Below are positions 26,942 through 34,849 of a DNA stretch of 64,000 nucleotides, piece after piece. The notes under the pieces are model-generated. The model was not told the origin of the DNA. It saw only the letters and a program-made list of their open reading frames with translations, and did not search any database. The stretch lies in the NCBI GenBank assembly GCA_033764055.1, contig JANRJI010000012.1, positions 1 through 64,000 on the forward strand, in the 5' to 3' direction. Position numbers and translations under genes: made by a program. Positions within the stretch are counted from its first letter, which is position 1. Every line of letters starts with the position of its first letter. The DNA comes from Ga0077555 sp033764055. GTDB taxonomy: Bacteria; Pseudomonadota; Alphaproteobacteria; Rhizobiales; Hyphomicrobiaceae.

Positions 26942-27985
26942 TCACTTCATGAAAAACGACAGCAATCCGCCGCTGCTGGGCTTCGGCGCCTGCCGGAAGT
27001 CGGCCATGGCGGTGGCGACCTCGGTGTAGAGCTTGGGCAGCCAGTCCGGGCGGCCGGGCTCGACGGCCGGGATGCCGTGCTCCCGGAAATCGGACGGAGC
27101 AATGATGACCTTGACGTTGCGCAGTCCGGTTCGCGCGGCGAGCAGGAACAGCTCCTCGACCGCCTCGTCACCCATGGCGAGACAGCCTGCTGATAAGTTC
27201 TTGCCGTGGATCATGATGTCGCCGCCGAGCTCGGTGCGCCCTTCCTTGGCCGCCATCTGGCGATCGAAGGCGTTTGGGTAGTTGACCCGCAGAGACACGT
27301 GATAGGCGCTGTTCGGATTGAGCAGCGCGATGGAGTAGACCCCCTCGGGGACCTGTCGGTCGCCCTGTCGCAGCTTGGGGCCGGGCCCGCCGCTTGCCGC
27401 CAGGACGCGATAGCGGTGGATGAGCGTCCAGGCGCCCCCTTTCTGGCGGGCGTGGAGCTCGAGCGCCTTCTCGGCCTTGATGGCGATCAGTGCGATCTCG
27501 TCGGGCGGCCACGGAGCCTTGGCGGCGTCGAAACGGGCCTGGACGCGTGGTCCCGCCGCCGGGGAAAGCTCTGCGAGCCGGGCTTTCAGCGTGTAGTTGC
27601 GCTTCGGCGGCTCCGGCTTGGCCGACTGCCAGGGGAAGCGCATTGACGGCAGCAACGCGAACCGTTTCGGCTGGGGCGCGGTTCTCTCGGGGGCTGTCTC
27701 CGTCGACCAGGCCTCGGTGGCTTCCGCTTCCTGCTCGGCGTCAGACAGGATGCCGGGTCGCAGCCGCGGGCTTTCCCTGCTGCCCTCGGATTCCGGAGGG
27801 GACGATAGGAAGGTGAGCCGCCCCAACGGCACCTCTTCCTCGACGGCGGCGGTCTGGGAGCCCTCTCGCCCATCCGGCTCGGAATCGAGCACCATGGCGC
27901 GCACGAGCAGGAACATGGCGGCCGCACCGGCCACGGCAACAGCCGCGTTGTAGGCCAGAAATGCAGATCGCCCGTTCAATGCCAT
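26942..27985 (-). CDS. L,D-transpeptidase (YkuD/YafK type)
   Basis: 347 residues. An N-terminal membrane anchor (about 10-32, AYNAAVAVAGAAAMFLLVRA) is followed by a long Pro/Glu/Ser-rich linker, then the catalytic domain with MIHGKNLSAGCLAMGD, the HGxxxxxGC motif whose cysteine forms the acyl-enzyme. Such enzymes make 3-3 cross-links or attach or cleave proteins on peptidoglycan in the periplasm. The YafK-like subgroup often acts on Braun-type links. ATG at 27985 was chosen (GGAGAG upstream); the TTG 18 nt earlier also opens the frame. Confidence 0.9.
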   Translation of the reverse strand: MALNGRSAFLAYNAAVAVAGAAAMFLLVRAMVLDSEPDGREGSQTAAVEEEVPLGRLTFLSSPPESEGSRESPRLRPGILSDAEQEAEATEAWSTETAPERTAPQPKRFALLPSMRFPWQSAKPEPPKRNYTLKARLAELSPAAGPRVQARFDAAKAPWPPDEIALIAIKAEKALELHARQKGGAWTLIHRYRVLAASGGPGPKLRQGDRQVPEGVYSIALLNPNSAYHVSLRVNYPNAFDRQMAAKEGRTELGGDIMIHGKNLSAGCLAMGDEAVEELFLLAARTGLRNVKVIIAPSDFREHGIPAVEPGRPDWLPKLYTEVATAMADFRQAPKPSSGGLLSFFMK

Positions 27986-28089
27986 GCCGCTCTCCGTGCG
28001 CAAGCCCTGATGGCGCCTACACTATCCCCTCATTATGGCCGATTCGGCGGCCGTCGACCTCATGCCTGCCGTAGACCAATCCGGTCTCG

Positions 28090-29253
28090 CTAGATCGCCA
28101 GATCCTTGGTGTTGTAGTCCTTGATCCACCGCTCCATGGTCTGCGGCGTGCAGCGGAACTCCGCCTCGCGGCCCGCGAACGGCTGATATTCGAACGGCTT
28201 CTCCGCTGGATATTTCTGACGGCGGGCGTCAATTGCGATAGGGATGACGGCTGCGCGCTCGAAGATGCGCTGCTCGTCATAGACCACGTTCTGCGTCGTC
28301 ATGGAGAGTCCGGCCTTGGCGCCGAGCACCGAGCGGCGGCGATGGAAGCCGAATGTGATCGAGACGCGGATGTCGGGCGACGAGTTCGCGAACGAGCCGT
28401 GCAGCATCTGCCGATTGACCATGGTCACGTCGCCGGCCTTGCAGATCAGCGGCACGGCGTCGGGCAGGCGGTCGTCGCCGCCATTCTCGGCGACCAGCTT
28501 CTTGATGTCGATTCTACCGAGCTTGTGGCTTCCGGGAATGACCCAGAGGCAGTTGGCGGCGGTGGTAGGGTAGAGCTGGACCTGGAAATTGAAGCCGTGG
28601 CTGCCCTCGTCCCAGTCGGGTGCGTTCCAGTGCGTGACGCCGTCCTGGTGCCAGGACACCGAGCCGCCGACGCCCGGCTGCTTGACGAAGATGGCATCGT
28701 TGTAGGGCACGAAGTCGGTGCCGTTGATGGCCTCCGCGATGGCGAGCAGGTGCGGGTGGCCGTAGACGCGCATGCCGGCCGGCATGCCCATGCACATGCC
28801 GTACATCAGGAACACGACGTGCTCGGGCGCATCGGCGTCGGCCTTGGCCTCGGCCATTTTGGTGGGGTGGCGCCCGTTGAGCTTGTCGGTCGCGCCCCAG
28901 GGATCGGAAAGCGGTCTGATGAACGTGAACGGCTCGCGCGCCCAGTCGCGGCCCATGGCGGGCCGGCCCTTGGCATCGAGCTTGGCGCCCGGCGAGGCGG
29001 GGGCGCGCTCGAGCATGTTCATGGCGTCGGCACGCAATTCGGCGATCTCCTCGGGCGAGACGACGCCCTCGAAAATGTAGAACCCGTGCCGCCAGTAGGC
29101 GTCGACGATGTCCTGATGCAGCCTGCCGTCGGCCCCGAAGCGTACGGGCCCCCTGTTGCCGATGGCACGTGCCCGAGCCTCGCCCTCCTTCAGGTAGCCT
29201 GCCATGCGGGCCTGATGCTCGGAGCGCGAGGGCGCTGTGACGTGGTCGTTCAT
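28090..29253 (-). CDS. Phytanoyl-CoA dioxygenase (PhyH) family protein, copy 2
   Basis: 387-residue member of the Fe(II)/2-oxoglutarate oxygenases, longer than the other two copies here. Iron ligands appear in VSWHQDGVTHWN (HxD) and QMLHGSFANSS (late His), with the likely 2-oxoglutarate arginine in SSPDIRVSITFGFHRRR. The N-terminal HGFYIFEGVVSPEEIAELR is typical. A C-terminal extension from about residue 300 carries a further conserved-looking YQPFAGREAEFRCTP. The start at 29253 (MNDHVTAP) has GGAGAGA upstream. Substrate unknown. Confidence 0.88.
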   Translation of the reverse strand: MNDHVTAPSRSEHQARMAGYLKEGEARARAIGNRGPVRFGADGRLHQDIVDAYWRHGFYIFEGVVSPEEIAELRADAMNMLERAPASPGAKLDAKGRPAMGRDWAREPFTFIRPLSDPWGATDKLNGRHPTKMAEAKADADAPEHVVFLMYGMCMGMPAGMRVYGHPHLLAIAEAINGTDFVPYNDAIFVKQPGVGGSVSWHQDGVTHWNAPDWDEGSHGFNFQVQLYPTTAANCLWVIPGSHKLGRIDIKKLVAENGGDDRLPDAVPLICKAGDVTMVNRQMLHGSFANSSPDIRVSITFGFHRRRSVLGAKAGLSMTTQNVVYDEQRIFERAAVIPIAIDARRQKYPAEKPFEYQPFAGREAEFRCTPQTMERWIKDYNTKDLAI

Positions 29254-29354
29254 CGGTTTCTCTCCCGAAGCTGCTGCCGTCTCGCGCGGCACTGGCGTTC
29301 GTCGCAGGATGTCCGGACGATGGCGGCATCGTCAATTGCAAAGCGGGCGCTGCG

Positions 29355-29939
29355 CTACCGTCGCCGGGGCGGGACGACGTCCTTGAAGGCGTCGAAGCCT
29401 TTCCAGGCCGGCTCTTTCGGTGCAACTCCCGCGGCCGGCAGATACTCGGAGGGCTGTTTGCGATCCAGGTCCGGAATATAGCGCGGGCAGTTCGGGAAGA
29501 TGTGCTCCGGCACCACGCGAACCACGAGTTGCGCGCCCGGCATGCCGGCAGCCAATTCATCCTCGAAGTGCAGGCTGGCACGTCCGTTGACGCGCAGTCG
29601 CTTCGGCTTCTCGCCCATGGCTATGAACAGGAGACCGACGTGCGGGTTGACCTCGATGTTGCCGAGGCTCTTGAACATGCCGTTGCCATCGTAATCGGGA
29701 AACACGAGCAGGTCCGGCGCGATCACCTTGACGAAGCCGGGCGGGCCGCCCTTGAAGGAGCAATCGGGTTGGCCTTCGGCGTTCGCGGTAGCGAGGAAAA
29801 AGAAGCCGATACCCTCGATGAAAGCCTTGTCCTCGTCCGTGAACCGCTCGCGCCGGAGTTTCTCCACGAGACGGTTTGCGAGTTGCGTCGAGCCGAACCG
29901 ATCCTGAAGCTCGCGATTGCCGGCGTGATACATTGGCAT
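29355..29939 (-). CDS. Pyridoxamine 5'-phosphate oxidase-like flavin protein
   Basis: 194 residues with a split-barrel FMN-binding fold. Segments FFFLATANAEGQPDCSFKGG, LLVFPDYDGNGMFKSLGNIE and GLLFIAMGEKPKRLRVNGRA are characteristic of the PNPOx-like family that often carries FMN or F420. The start at 29939 (MPMYHAG) has GAGG 8 nt upstream. It shares a divergent gap of about 160 bp with the third PhyH gene and may be a redox partner of the oxygenases around it (inference). A true pdxH role is unlikely from the divergent active-site segments. Confidence 0.85.
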   Translation of the reverse strand: MPMYHAGNRELQDRFGSTQLANRLVEKLRRERFTDEDKAFIEGIGFFFLATANAEGQPDCSFKGGPPGFVKVIAPDLLVFPDYDGNGMFKSLGNIEVNPHVGLLFIAMGEKPKRLRVNGRASLHFEDELAAGMPGAQLVVRVVPEHIFPNCPRYIPDLDRKQPSEYLPAAGVAPKEPAWKGFDAFKDVVPPRRR

Positions 29940-30102
29940 GGCCAAACCTCGATGCGGGAGAAGGCCCGACCGTAACACATGTCGACCGGGGTTGCCCCGA
30001 TCGCTTGAGATGAAACCGCGGTCTGGTGCAGGATGGCCGCGACGCTGCGGCGGCCGTGCTCCCGAAGCCCGGGCGCACCGGCACATCCGATGGGAGCCAT
30101 CA

Positions 30103-30933
30103 ATGCCCTCACGCCTCACCCCAGCCGAGGTCGCCCGGTACCACGAGGACGGCTTCATCTTCGTGCGCGGCCTGTTCGACCCCGAGGAGACCGCGATCCT
30201 GCGGACAGCCATGGAGCAGGATCCAGCCATCCGCACCCATGCGATCGACCGGGCCGACGGCGCGGGCGGCGCCACCCGCATCTCGCTCTGGAACCGCGCA
30301 GGCGACAGCGTCTATGGTCTGGCCGCCCGCTCGGTCCGTGTCGTCGACACCGCCGAGGCATTGATCGGTGAGCCGGTGTATCACTTTCAGTCCAAGCTCA
30401 CGGCCAAGGAGCCGCGGACCGGGGGCGCCTGGGAGTGGCACCAGGACTACGGCTACTGGTATTACAATGGCTGTCTCGAGCCGAAGATGCTCTCGATCAT
30501 GATCGCGCTCGACCGGACCGATGCCGGCAACGGCTGCCTCAAAATCGTGCGTGGCTCGCACAGACTCGGGCGGCTCGATCACGTGTCGCTGACACCGGGC
30601 CAGAACACCACCGATCCCGAGCGCATGCCGCACATACTCGCGCGCTACGAGACCGTCGATTGCGTGCTCGATCCGGGCGATGCGGTGATCTTCCACGGCA
30701 ATACGCTGCACCGCTCCGACCAGAACAGGTCCGATCGTCGCCGCTGGACGTTCCTGTGCTGCTACAATGCCGTCTCGAACGACACCTTCAAAAAGGACGA
30801 CGACCGCTACTATGTGCCGCTCGACAAGGTCGACGACGGCGCTGTGAGGCGGGCGGGTCTCAAGTTCGCCGATCCCCAGGCCGAGCATTTCGCCTTGAAG
30901 CCCTATGTGCCGAAGGTCCCCGCCGCAGAATGA
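30103..30933 (+). CDS. Phytanoyl-CoA dioxygenase (PhyH) family protein, copy 3
   Basis: 276-residue Fe(II)/2-oxoglutarate oxygenase. HxD lies in WEWHQDYGYWY, the late His in FHGNTLHRSDQN with the nearby arginines SDRRRW, and the family segment GNGCLKIVRGSHRLGRLDH between them. The N-terminal VARYHEDGFIFVRGLFDPEE is typical. The ectoine-hydroxylase branch has a similar layout, but no ectoine genes are near, so the substrate is left open. ATG at 30103 is where homology begins. Confidence 0.9.
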   Translation: MPSRLTPAEVARYHEDGFIFVRGLFDPEETAILRTAMEQDPAIRTHAIDRADGAGGATRISLWNRAGDSVYGLAARSVRVVDTAEALIGEPVYHFQSKLTAKEPRTGGAWEWHQDYGYWYYNGCLEPKMLSIMIALDRTDAGNGCLKIVRGSHRLGRLDHVSLTPGQNTTDPERMPHILARYETVDCVLDPGDAVIFHGNTLHRSDQNRSDRRRWTFLCCYNAVSNDTFKKDDDRYYVPLDKVDDGAVRRAGLKFADPQAEHFALKPYVPKVPAAE

Positions 30934-31067
30934 GCCGGAGGCATGCGGCGTCGGTGTTGCTCTGACCTGGAGCGGCGGCTCCAGGGGCGGCGCGAGCAGC
31001 TCTAGCCGGAGCGATGCTTTGCGCCTAAGTCTTCCCCGCCCTGTGGCTTACCCGAGAGGCCGCGCCG

Positions 31068-31754
31068 ATGCCCCGCCTGCACGTCATCTTCGACCTCGAC
31101 GACACGCTTTATCCCGAGCGGCAATACGCCATTGCCGGCTTTCGCGCCGCCGGCCGCTGGGCCGAGGCCAAATTCGGCGTCAAGGGTCTCGACGTCGAGA
31201 TGACCGAGATGCTTGACAACGGCATGCTCGGCAAGATGTTCGCGACGGTGCTCTCCCGCCATGTGCCGGACCACACGCCCGAGCACGTGCGCGAGTTCCA
31301 CGAGGCGTATCGGCGCGCCGAGGATCCTGAGCTCACCCTCTTCGACGACGCCGTCCATGCCCTCGACCGCTACGAGCGACAGGGGCCGATCGGGCTCATC
31401 ACCGATGGCACGCATTATGTGCAGGCGCGCAAGGTGAAGGCGCTGCAACTCGAGCCGCGCTTCGCCAAGATCGTGTTCACGGACGAGCTCGGCGACAACC
31501 GCGCCTTCTTCAAGCCGCACCCGCGGCCTTTCGAGGTGATGGCGGCAGCGCTCGGCGCGCCCGGCGACCGCTACGCCTACATCGGGGACAATCCAGCCAA
31601 GGATTTCGTCGCGCCGAATGCCATGGGCTGGACCACGGTCCTCGTCCACCGTGACCACCCGCGCATTCACGACGTGACCAGAGTTGCCCCCGGCGGCGAG
31701 CCTCAACATACCATCGATACGCTGGCCGCGTTGCCGGACATCCTCGGCGTCTGA
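31068..31754 (+). CDS. HAD-superfamily hydrolase (pyrimidine 5'-nucleotidase-like)
   Basis: 228-residue haloacid-dehalogenase-type phosphatase. Motif I is FDLDDTLY (nucleophile and acid/base Asp), motif II LITDGT, motif III lysine in FFKPHPRPF and motif IV IGDNPAKDF (metal-binding Asp). A helical cap lies between motifs I and II (type I cap). Similar proteins dephosphorylate nucleotides or sugar phosphates; the substrate is not shown. It is the last chromosomal gene before the GTA cluster, with a 427-nt repeat-containing gap after it. Confidence 0.88.
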   Translation: MPRLHVIFDLDDTLYPERQYAIAGFRAAGRWAEAKFGVKGLDVEMTEMLDNGMLGKMFATVLSRHVPDHTPEHVREFHEAYRRAEDPELTLFDDAVHALDRYERQGPIGLITDGTHYVQARKVKALQLEPRFAKIVFTDELGDNRAFFKPHPRPFEVMAAALGAPGDRYAYIGDNPAKDFVAPNAMGWTTVLVHRDHPRIHDVTRVAPGGEPQHTIDTLAALPDILGV

Positions 31755-31801
31755 TCCGACCCGTCCCGCAGAACAAGTGGGGGGTCTGGGGTCCCCCCGA
31801 C

Positions 31802-31838
31802 GGGGTGCGGGGCCGGCCCCGCTCGCGCGCCAGCGCGA
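31802..31838. repeat. GC-rich intergenic repeat, copy 1
   Basis: The sequence GGGGTGCGGGGCCGGCCCCG followed by CTCGCGC and a short inverted GCGCGA recurs with few changes at 34787-34823, just before the portal gene. A hairpin GGGGGG-TCTGGGGT-CCCCCC precedes it at about 31779-31798. The two copies bracket the two terminase genes. Confidence 0.75.
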
Positions 31839-31968
31839 GATCGTGGTCTCCGCACCGCGAAGTTATCCCCCTGGATTTACGGCGTGATAAACTTGCTGGT
31901 TTTTCAGTATTCGACCATCGAGATCTGCAATGCCTCGCAAAAATACTCCGCTCGACTAAAATCTTTCG

Positions 31969-31997
31969 TTGACAGCGTGCCGTTCGTCGAGTACATT
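31969..31997 (+). promoter_or_regulatory. Sigma-70-type promoter candidate for the GTA cluster
   Basis: TTGACA at 31969-31974 (perfect -35 consensus) is separated by 17 nt from TACATT at 31992-31997 (four of six -10 positions). It lies in an AT-rich patch about 185 nt upstream of the first GTA gene and on the coding strand. Inference from consensus only. Confidence 0.55.
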
Positions 31998-32181
31998 TCA
32001 GCTATAACGCGACAGTTGGGCCGGCGGCCTTCGGGGTGACCCGCCACCTGATCTGCCCTCGTCGCTACCGCTGTCACTGCTGAAGGACTGCCCTCCCGCT
32101 GCCGGCCGCCCCGCGCGTCGGCACACTGGTTTGGGCGCCCGGCCGATGAAGCTGCCCTGCCGCTCTCGAGCCGGAGCCTTC

Positions 32182-32925
32182 ATGACCGATTCCATTCCGC
32201 CCGACTGGGCTGCCATTCGTCGCCGATACGAGGAAACGCAAGACCAGGTCGCCGTGATCTGCGCCGACGCCGGCATCGGCACGCACGAGCTGGCCAGCCG
32301 CCGCAAGCGCGAGGCCTGGCGCCGCCTTCATCCGCGCCCGTTTCCACCGGTCAGGAAGCCGCGGTGCGAGCCGAGCCCCGCGGCGGTCCCACCGCTCGAT
32401 CGGCAACCGCCCGCGCCCCGGTCTCGATTGTCGAGGGCCCGGCCAATCCACGCAGTGGAGCCTGTCATGGCGTCGGCGCCGGAGCCTGCATCCGAGGTCA
32501 CGGCCGATCCCGGGCGGGGTGTCGAGCCGACACCCGCGGCAGCCGGCCCAGGTCCGTCGTCGCGTCCGCTGCCGAGACGCGTTCTCGCCACGCCTGCCGC
32601 CCGTCGCCGCCTGCTCGACCGGCTGGTCGCCGCCATCTCCATGAAGCTCGAGCAACTGGAGCGCCGCATGACCGACGACCTCGCCGCCATCGAGGCTGGC
32701 GACGCCACGGCTACCGATCACGAGCGCGAGACCCGCGCCATCGGGGCGCTCATCGACAACCTTGGCAAGATCACGGAGATCGAAGCTGACCTCCAACGTC
32801 CCGCCGACGCAAAGCGCGGTGCCGCCCTTCCTGCCACCGATCTTGCCGACGAGGCGGAGCGCTGCCGGCGCGAGCTTGCGGACCGCCTTTCTCGCCTGGT
32901 CGAGGCTGCCGCGCGCGAGGCGTGA
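32182..32925 (+). CDS. GTA gene 1: small-terminase-like DNA recognition protein
   Basis: 247 residues. The N-terminal stretch (PPDWAAIRRRYEETQDQVAV then ICADAGIGTHELASRRKREA) reads as a helix-turn-helix, as in small terminase subunits; a Pro/Ala-rich linker (about 55-140) and a C-terminal coiled-coil region (SMKLEQLERRMTDDLAAIEA) follow. In RcGTA the gene in this position (g1) is a small terminase. ATG at 32182 follows GGAG. It overlaps the large-terminase gene, supporting a common operon. Sequence conservation of g1 is low, so this call rests on position and layout. Confidence 0.7.
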   Translation: MTDSIPPDWAAIRRRYEETQDQVAVICADAGIGTHELASRRKREAWRRLHPRPFPPVRKPRCEPSPAAVPPLDRQPPAPRSRLSRARPIHAVEPVMASAPEPASEVTADPGRGVEPTPAAAGPGPSSRPLPRRVLATPAARRRLLDRLVAAISMKLEQLERRMTDDLAAIEAGDATATDHERETRAIGALIDNLGKITEIEADLQRPADAKRGAALPATDLADEAERCRRELADRLSRLVEAAAREA

Positions 32926-34216
32926 GGCCGTCGTCGCCGCATTGCTCGGCTCGGACGATCTTGCGCGCGAATTGTTCTTCGACTGGCAGTTCAACGCGCG
33001 GGACGATCAGCTGCCGCCCGTCCATACCGCCTCCGGCAAGGCCTGGCGCACGTGGCTTCTGCTGGGCGGGCGCGGCTCCGGCAAGACGCGCGCCGGCGCG
33101 GAGTGGGTGCGCGCCGTCGCTCTCGGGCTGTGGCCGGGCGAGCCGCGCGCCGCCCGCATCGCGCTCGTCGGGCCGACGCAGGCCCATGTCCGTGCCGTCA
33201 TGATCGAGGGCGTCTCAGGTCTGCTCTCGGTGCACCCTGCGAAGGAGCGTCCCGTGCTCGAGATCTCGAAGGGCCAGCTCGTCTGGCCTGCGACCGGCGC
33301 GATCGCCCAGTTCTTCTCGGCCGAGGATCCGGAAGGCCTGCGCGGTCCGCAGTTCGATGCCGCCTGGTGCGACGAGCTCGGCCGCTGGAAGCGCGGCCAG
33401 CGTGCATGGGATATGCTGCAGTTTGGCTTGCGCCTGGGTCAGCTCCCGCGCCAGGTCGTCACCACGACACCACGCGCGACGACGCTCCTGAAGCGCATCA
33501 TGGCCGACGAGGCGACTGCCGTCACCCGTGCCCGCACCGTCGACAACGCGGCCAACCTCGCGCCTGCCTTCATCGCCGAGGTGACCCGCATGTACGCCGG
33601 CACGGCGCTCGGTCGCCAGGAGCTCGACGGCGAGGTCGTGACCGAGCGTCCGGACAGCCTCTGGCAGAGGAAGTGGATGGTCGACGCCCGCCTCGCCCGC
33701 CCACCCGAGATGCGTCGCATCGTGGTCGCCGTCGACCCGCCCGTCACCGCCACCGAGAACGCGGACACCTGCGGCATCGTCGTCGCGGGCCTCGGTCCCG
33801 ACAACCGCGCCTACGTTCTCGCCGACCGCTCGCTGCAGGGCCGCGACCCCGCCACTTGGGCTCGCGCCGTCATCGCCGCCTTCCGCGACTTCTCCGCCGA
33901 CCGCGTCGTCGCCGAGGCCAACCAGGGCGGCGACCTCGTCGTCAACGTCATCCGCCAGGTGGACGCCAATGCGCCCGTCAAGAAAGTCCACGCCAGCCGC
34001 GGCAAGTTCGCCCGCGCCGAGCCGATCGCCGCGCTCTACGCCGAAGGCCGTGTGGTCCACGTCGGCGAGTTTCCCGCGCTCGAGAACCAGATGTGCGACT
34101 TCGGCCCCGAGGGCCTCTCCGAGGGCCGCTCACCCGACCGTGTCGATGCGCTCGTCTGGGCGCTCTCCGAGCTGATGCTCACCACCACCCGCGATCCCGT
34201 TATCCGGCGCCTGTAG
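32876..34216 (+). CDS. GTA gene 2: large terminase (DNA packaging ATPase/nuclease)
   Basis: Motor that packages DNA into GTA heads. The ATPase domain has Walker A LLLGGRGSGKTRAG, an acidic Walker-B-like FDAAWCDELGRW, and coupling motif VVTTTPRATTLLK. The C-terminal RNase-H-like nuclease domain has the acidic residues in VVAVDPPVTATENADTCGI and SPDRVDALVWALSEL. The frame is open from 32762 with only TTG and GTG starts (32762, 32819, 32876). The last was chosen because it leaves about 60 residues before Walker A, as usual in the family; the start is uncertain. A terminator-like structure lies 190 nt downstream, before the portal gene. Confidence 0.93.
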   Translation: MRTAFLAWSRLPRARREAVVAALLGSDDLARELFFDWQFNARDDQLPPVHTASGKAWRTWLLLGGRGSGKTRAGAEWVRAVALGLWPGEPRAARIALVGPTQAHVRAVMIEGVSGLLSVHPAKERPVLEISKGQLVWPATGAIAQFFSAEDPEGLRGPQFDAAWCDELGRWKRGQRAWDMLQFGLRLGQLPRQVVTTTPRATTLLKRIMADEATAVTRARTVDNAANLAPAFIAEVTRMYAGTALGRQELDGEVVTERPDSLWQRKWMVDARLARPPEMRRIVVAVDPPVTATENADTCGIVVAGLGPDNRAYVLADRSLQGRDPATWARAVIAAFRDFSADRVVAEANQGGDLVVNVIRQVDANAPVKKVHASRGKFARAEPIAALYAEGRVVHVGEFPALENQMCDFGPEGLSEGRSPDRVDALVWALSELMLTTTRDPVIRRL

Positions 34217-34291
34217 GGCTGCGCCTTTGCTCGCTCGCCTGTCTGTAGCCAGCACCTGTCGCTCTGCGACCTGCCTTGACCCGAATAGTGG

Positions 34292-34338
34292 TGTCATCCT
34301 CGGGCTTGTCCCGAGGACCCATGGTTCCGCGATCGCGG
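34292..34338. repeat. 47-nt palindromic repeat, copy 1
   Basis: It begins TGTCATCCTCGGGCTTGTCC and contains the hairpin CCTCGGG-CTTGT-CCCGAGG (34298-34316). The second copy at 34510-34556 differs at only a few positions. Short palindromic repeats of this kind are widespread between genes in alphaproteobacterial genomes. Confidence 0.85.
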
Positions 34339-34381
34339 CGCGAAGAACGCCAGTAACCCGTGCAACTCAAATCGCGCCTCC

Positions 34382-34415
34382 GGCGCGATCGGGTCACGGA
34401 CCCGAGCCCGTTTGG
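34382..34415. repeat. 34-bp inverted repeat, left copy
   Basis: It begins GGCGCGATCGGGTCACGGAC and ends GAGCCCGTTTGG, with an internal hairpin TCGGGTC-ACG-GACCCGA (34389-34405). Its exact reverse complement lies at 37943-37976. The pair encloses the portal-toxin gene, both immunity candidates, the orphan toxin and the portal remnant. Confidence 0.9.
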
Positions 34416-34445
34416 GGGACGTGTCCCCCAAACCCCCTCTTTTTT
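34410..34445 (+). terminator. Terminator-like hairpin between GTA genes 2 and 3
   Basis: GTTTGGGGGAC (34410-34420) and GTCCCCCAAAC (34423-34433) are perfect inverted arms, followed by CCCCTC and six Ts at 34440-34445. The T-run is offset by about six bases, so termination efficiency is uncertain. Confidence 0.6.
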
Positions 34446-34509
34446 GCAGGACACCATCGGTGGCGGCCGGCGCCGCGCGAGCGGAGTCGCCATCGACCAC
34501 ACCCACGAG

Positions 34510-34556
34510 TGTCATCCTCGGGCTTGACCCGAGGACCCATGCTTCCGCGAGCGCGG
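34510..34556. repeat. 47-nt palindromic repeat, copy 2
   Basis: It begins TGTCATCCTCGGGCTTGACC and carries the same CCTCGGG/CCCGAGG hairpin, here as a direct repeat of the unit at 34292-34338, 218 nt further on. Confidence 0.85.
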
Positions 34557-34786
34557 GCGCAGGCAATGGTCGCAATCCTTGCCGCGCAACCCCCGTCGCG
34601 TCTCTGAGACCCATCACCCCATTCCGACGGGCGTCCGCCCCTCCCGCCCGTCGGACTGCGTCAGGCACCGGGTGTCGCGAGCAGCGCCCCACTGGCAGCG
34701 CCGGACCCCGGTGCCTGACGCCCCATCCTCCGGCCCCACCCTCGTCCCCCGAAAATGACGGGGAGCGCGAGGGGTGTCCCCTCGCT

Positions 34787-34823
34787 GGGGTGTGGGGCCA
34801 GCCCCGCTCGCGCCTCAGGCGCG
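34787..34823. repeat. GC-rich intergenic repeat, copy 2
   Basis: GGGGTGTGGGGCCAGCCCCG followed by CTCGCGC and an inverted GCGCGA; near-copy of 31802-31838. It ends about 25 nt before the portal start and therefore lies in that gene's leader. Confidence 0.75.
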
Positions 34824-34849
34824 ACCCGCGTCAACCACAGGACTGACGA

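Larger units (their letters stand above)
31755..32181. other. Intergenic leader of the GTA cluster
   Basis: 427 bases: a GC-rich repeat (31802-31838), then an AT-rich patch unlike its surroundings (about 31860-32010) holding a promoter-like pair, then a long untranslated leader up to the small-terminase gene. No open frame is supported. Confidence 0.6.
34217..34849. other. 633-nt repeat-filled gap between terminase and portal genes
   Basis: In RcGTA-type clusters these genes are nearly adjacent. Here the gap contains two copies of a 47-nt palindromic repeat, one arm of a 34-bp inverted repeat shared with 37943-37976, a hairpin with a T-run, and a second copy of the GC-rich repeat seen at 31802. 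No protein-coding frame is supported. Confidence 0.8.

Noticed and set aside
31969..32008. TTGACA paired with TATAAC at 32003
   Set aside because: The spacer is 28 nt; the TACATT box at 31992 gives the proper 17-nt spacing instead.
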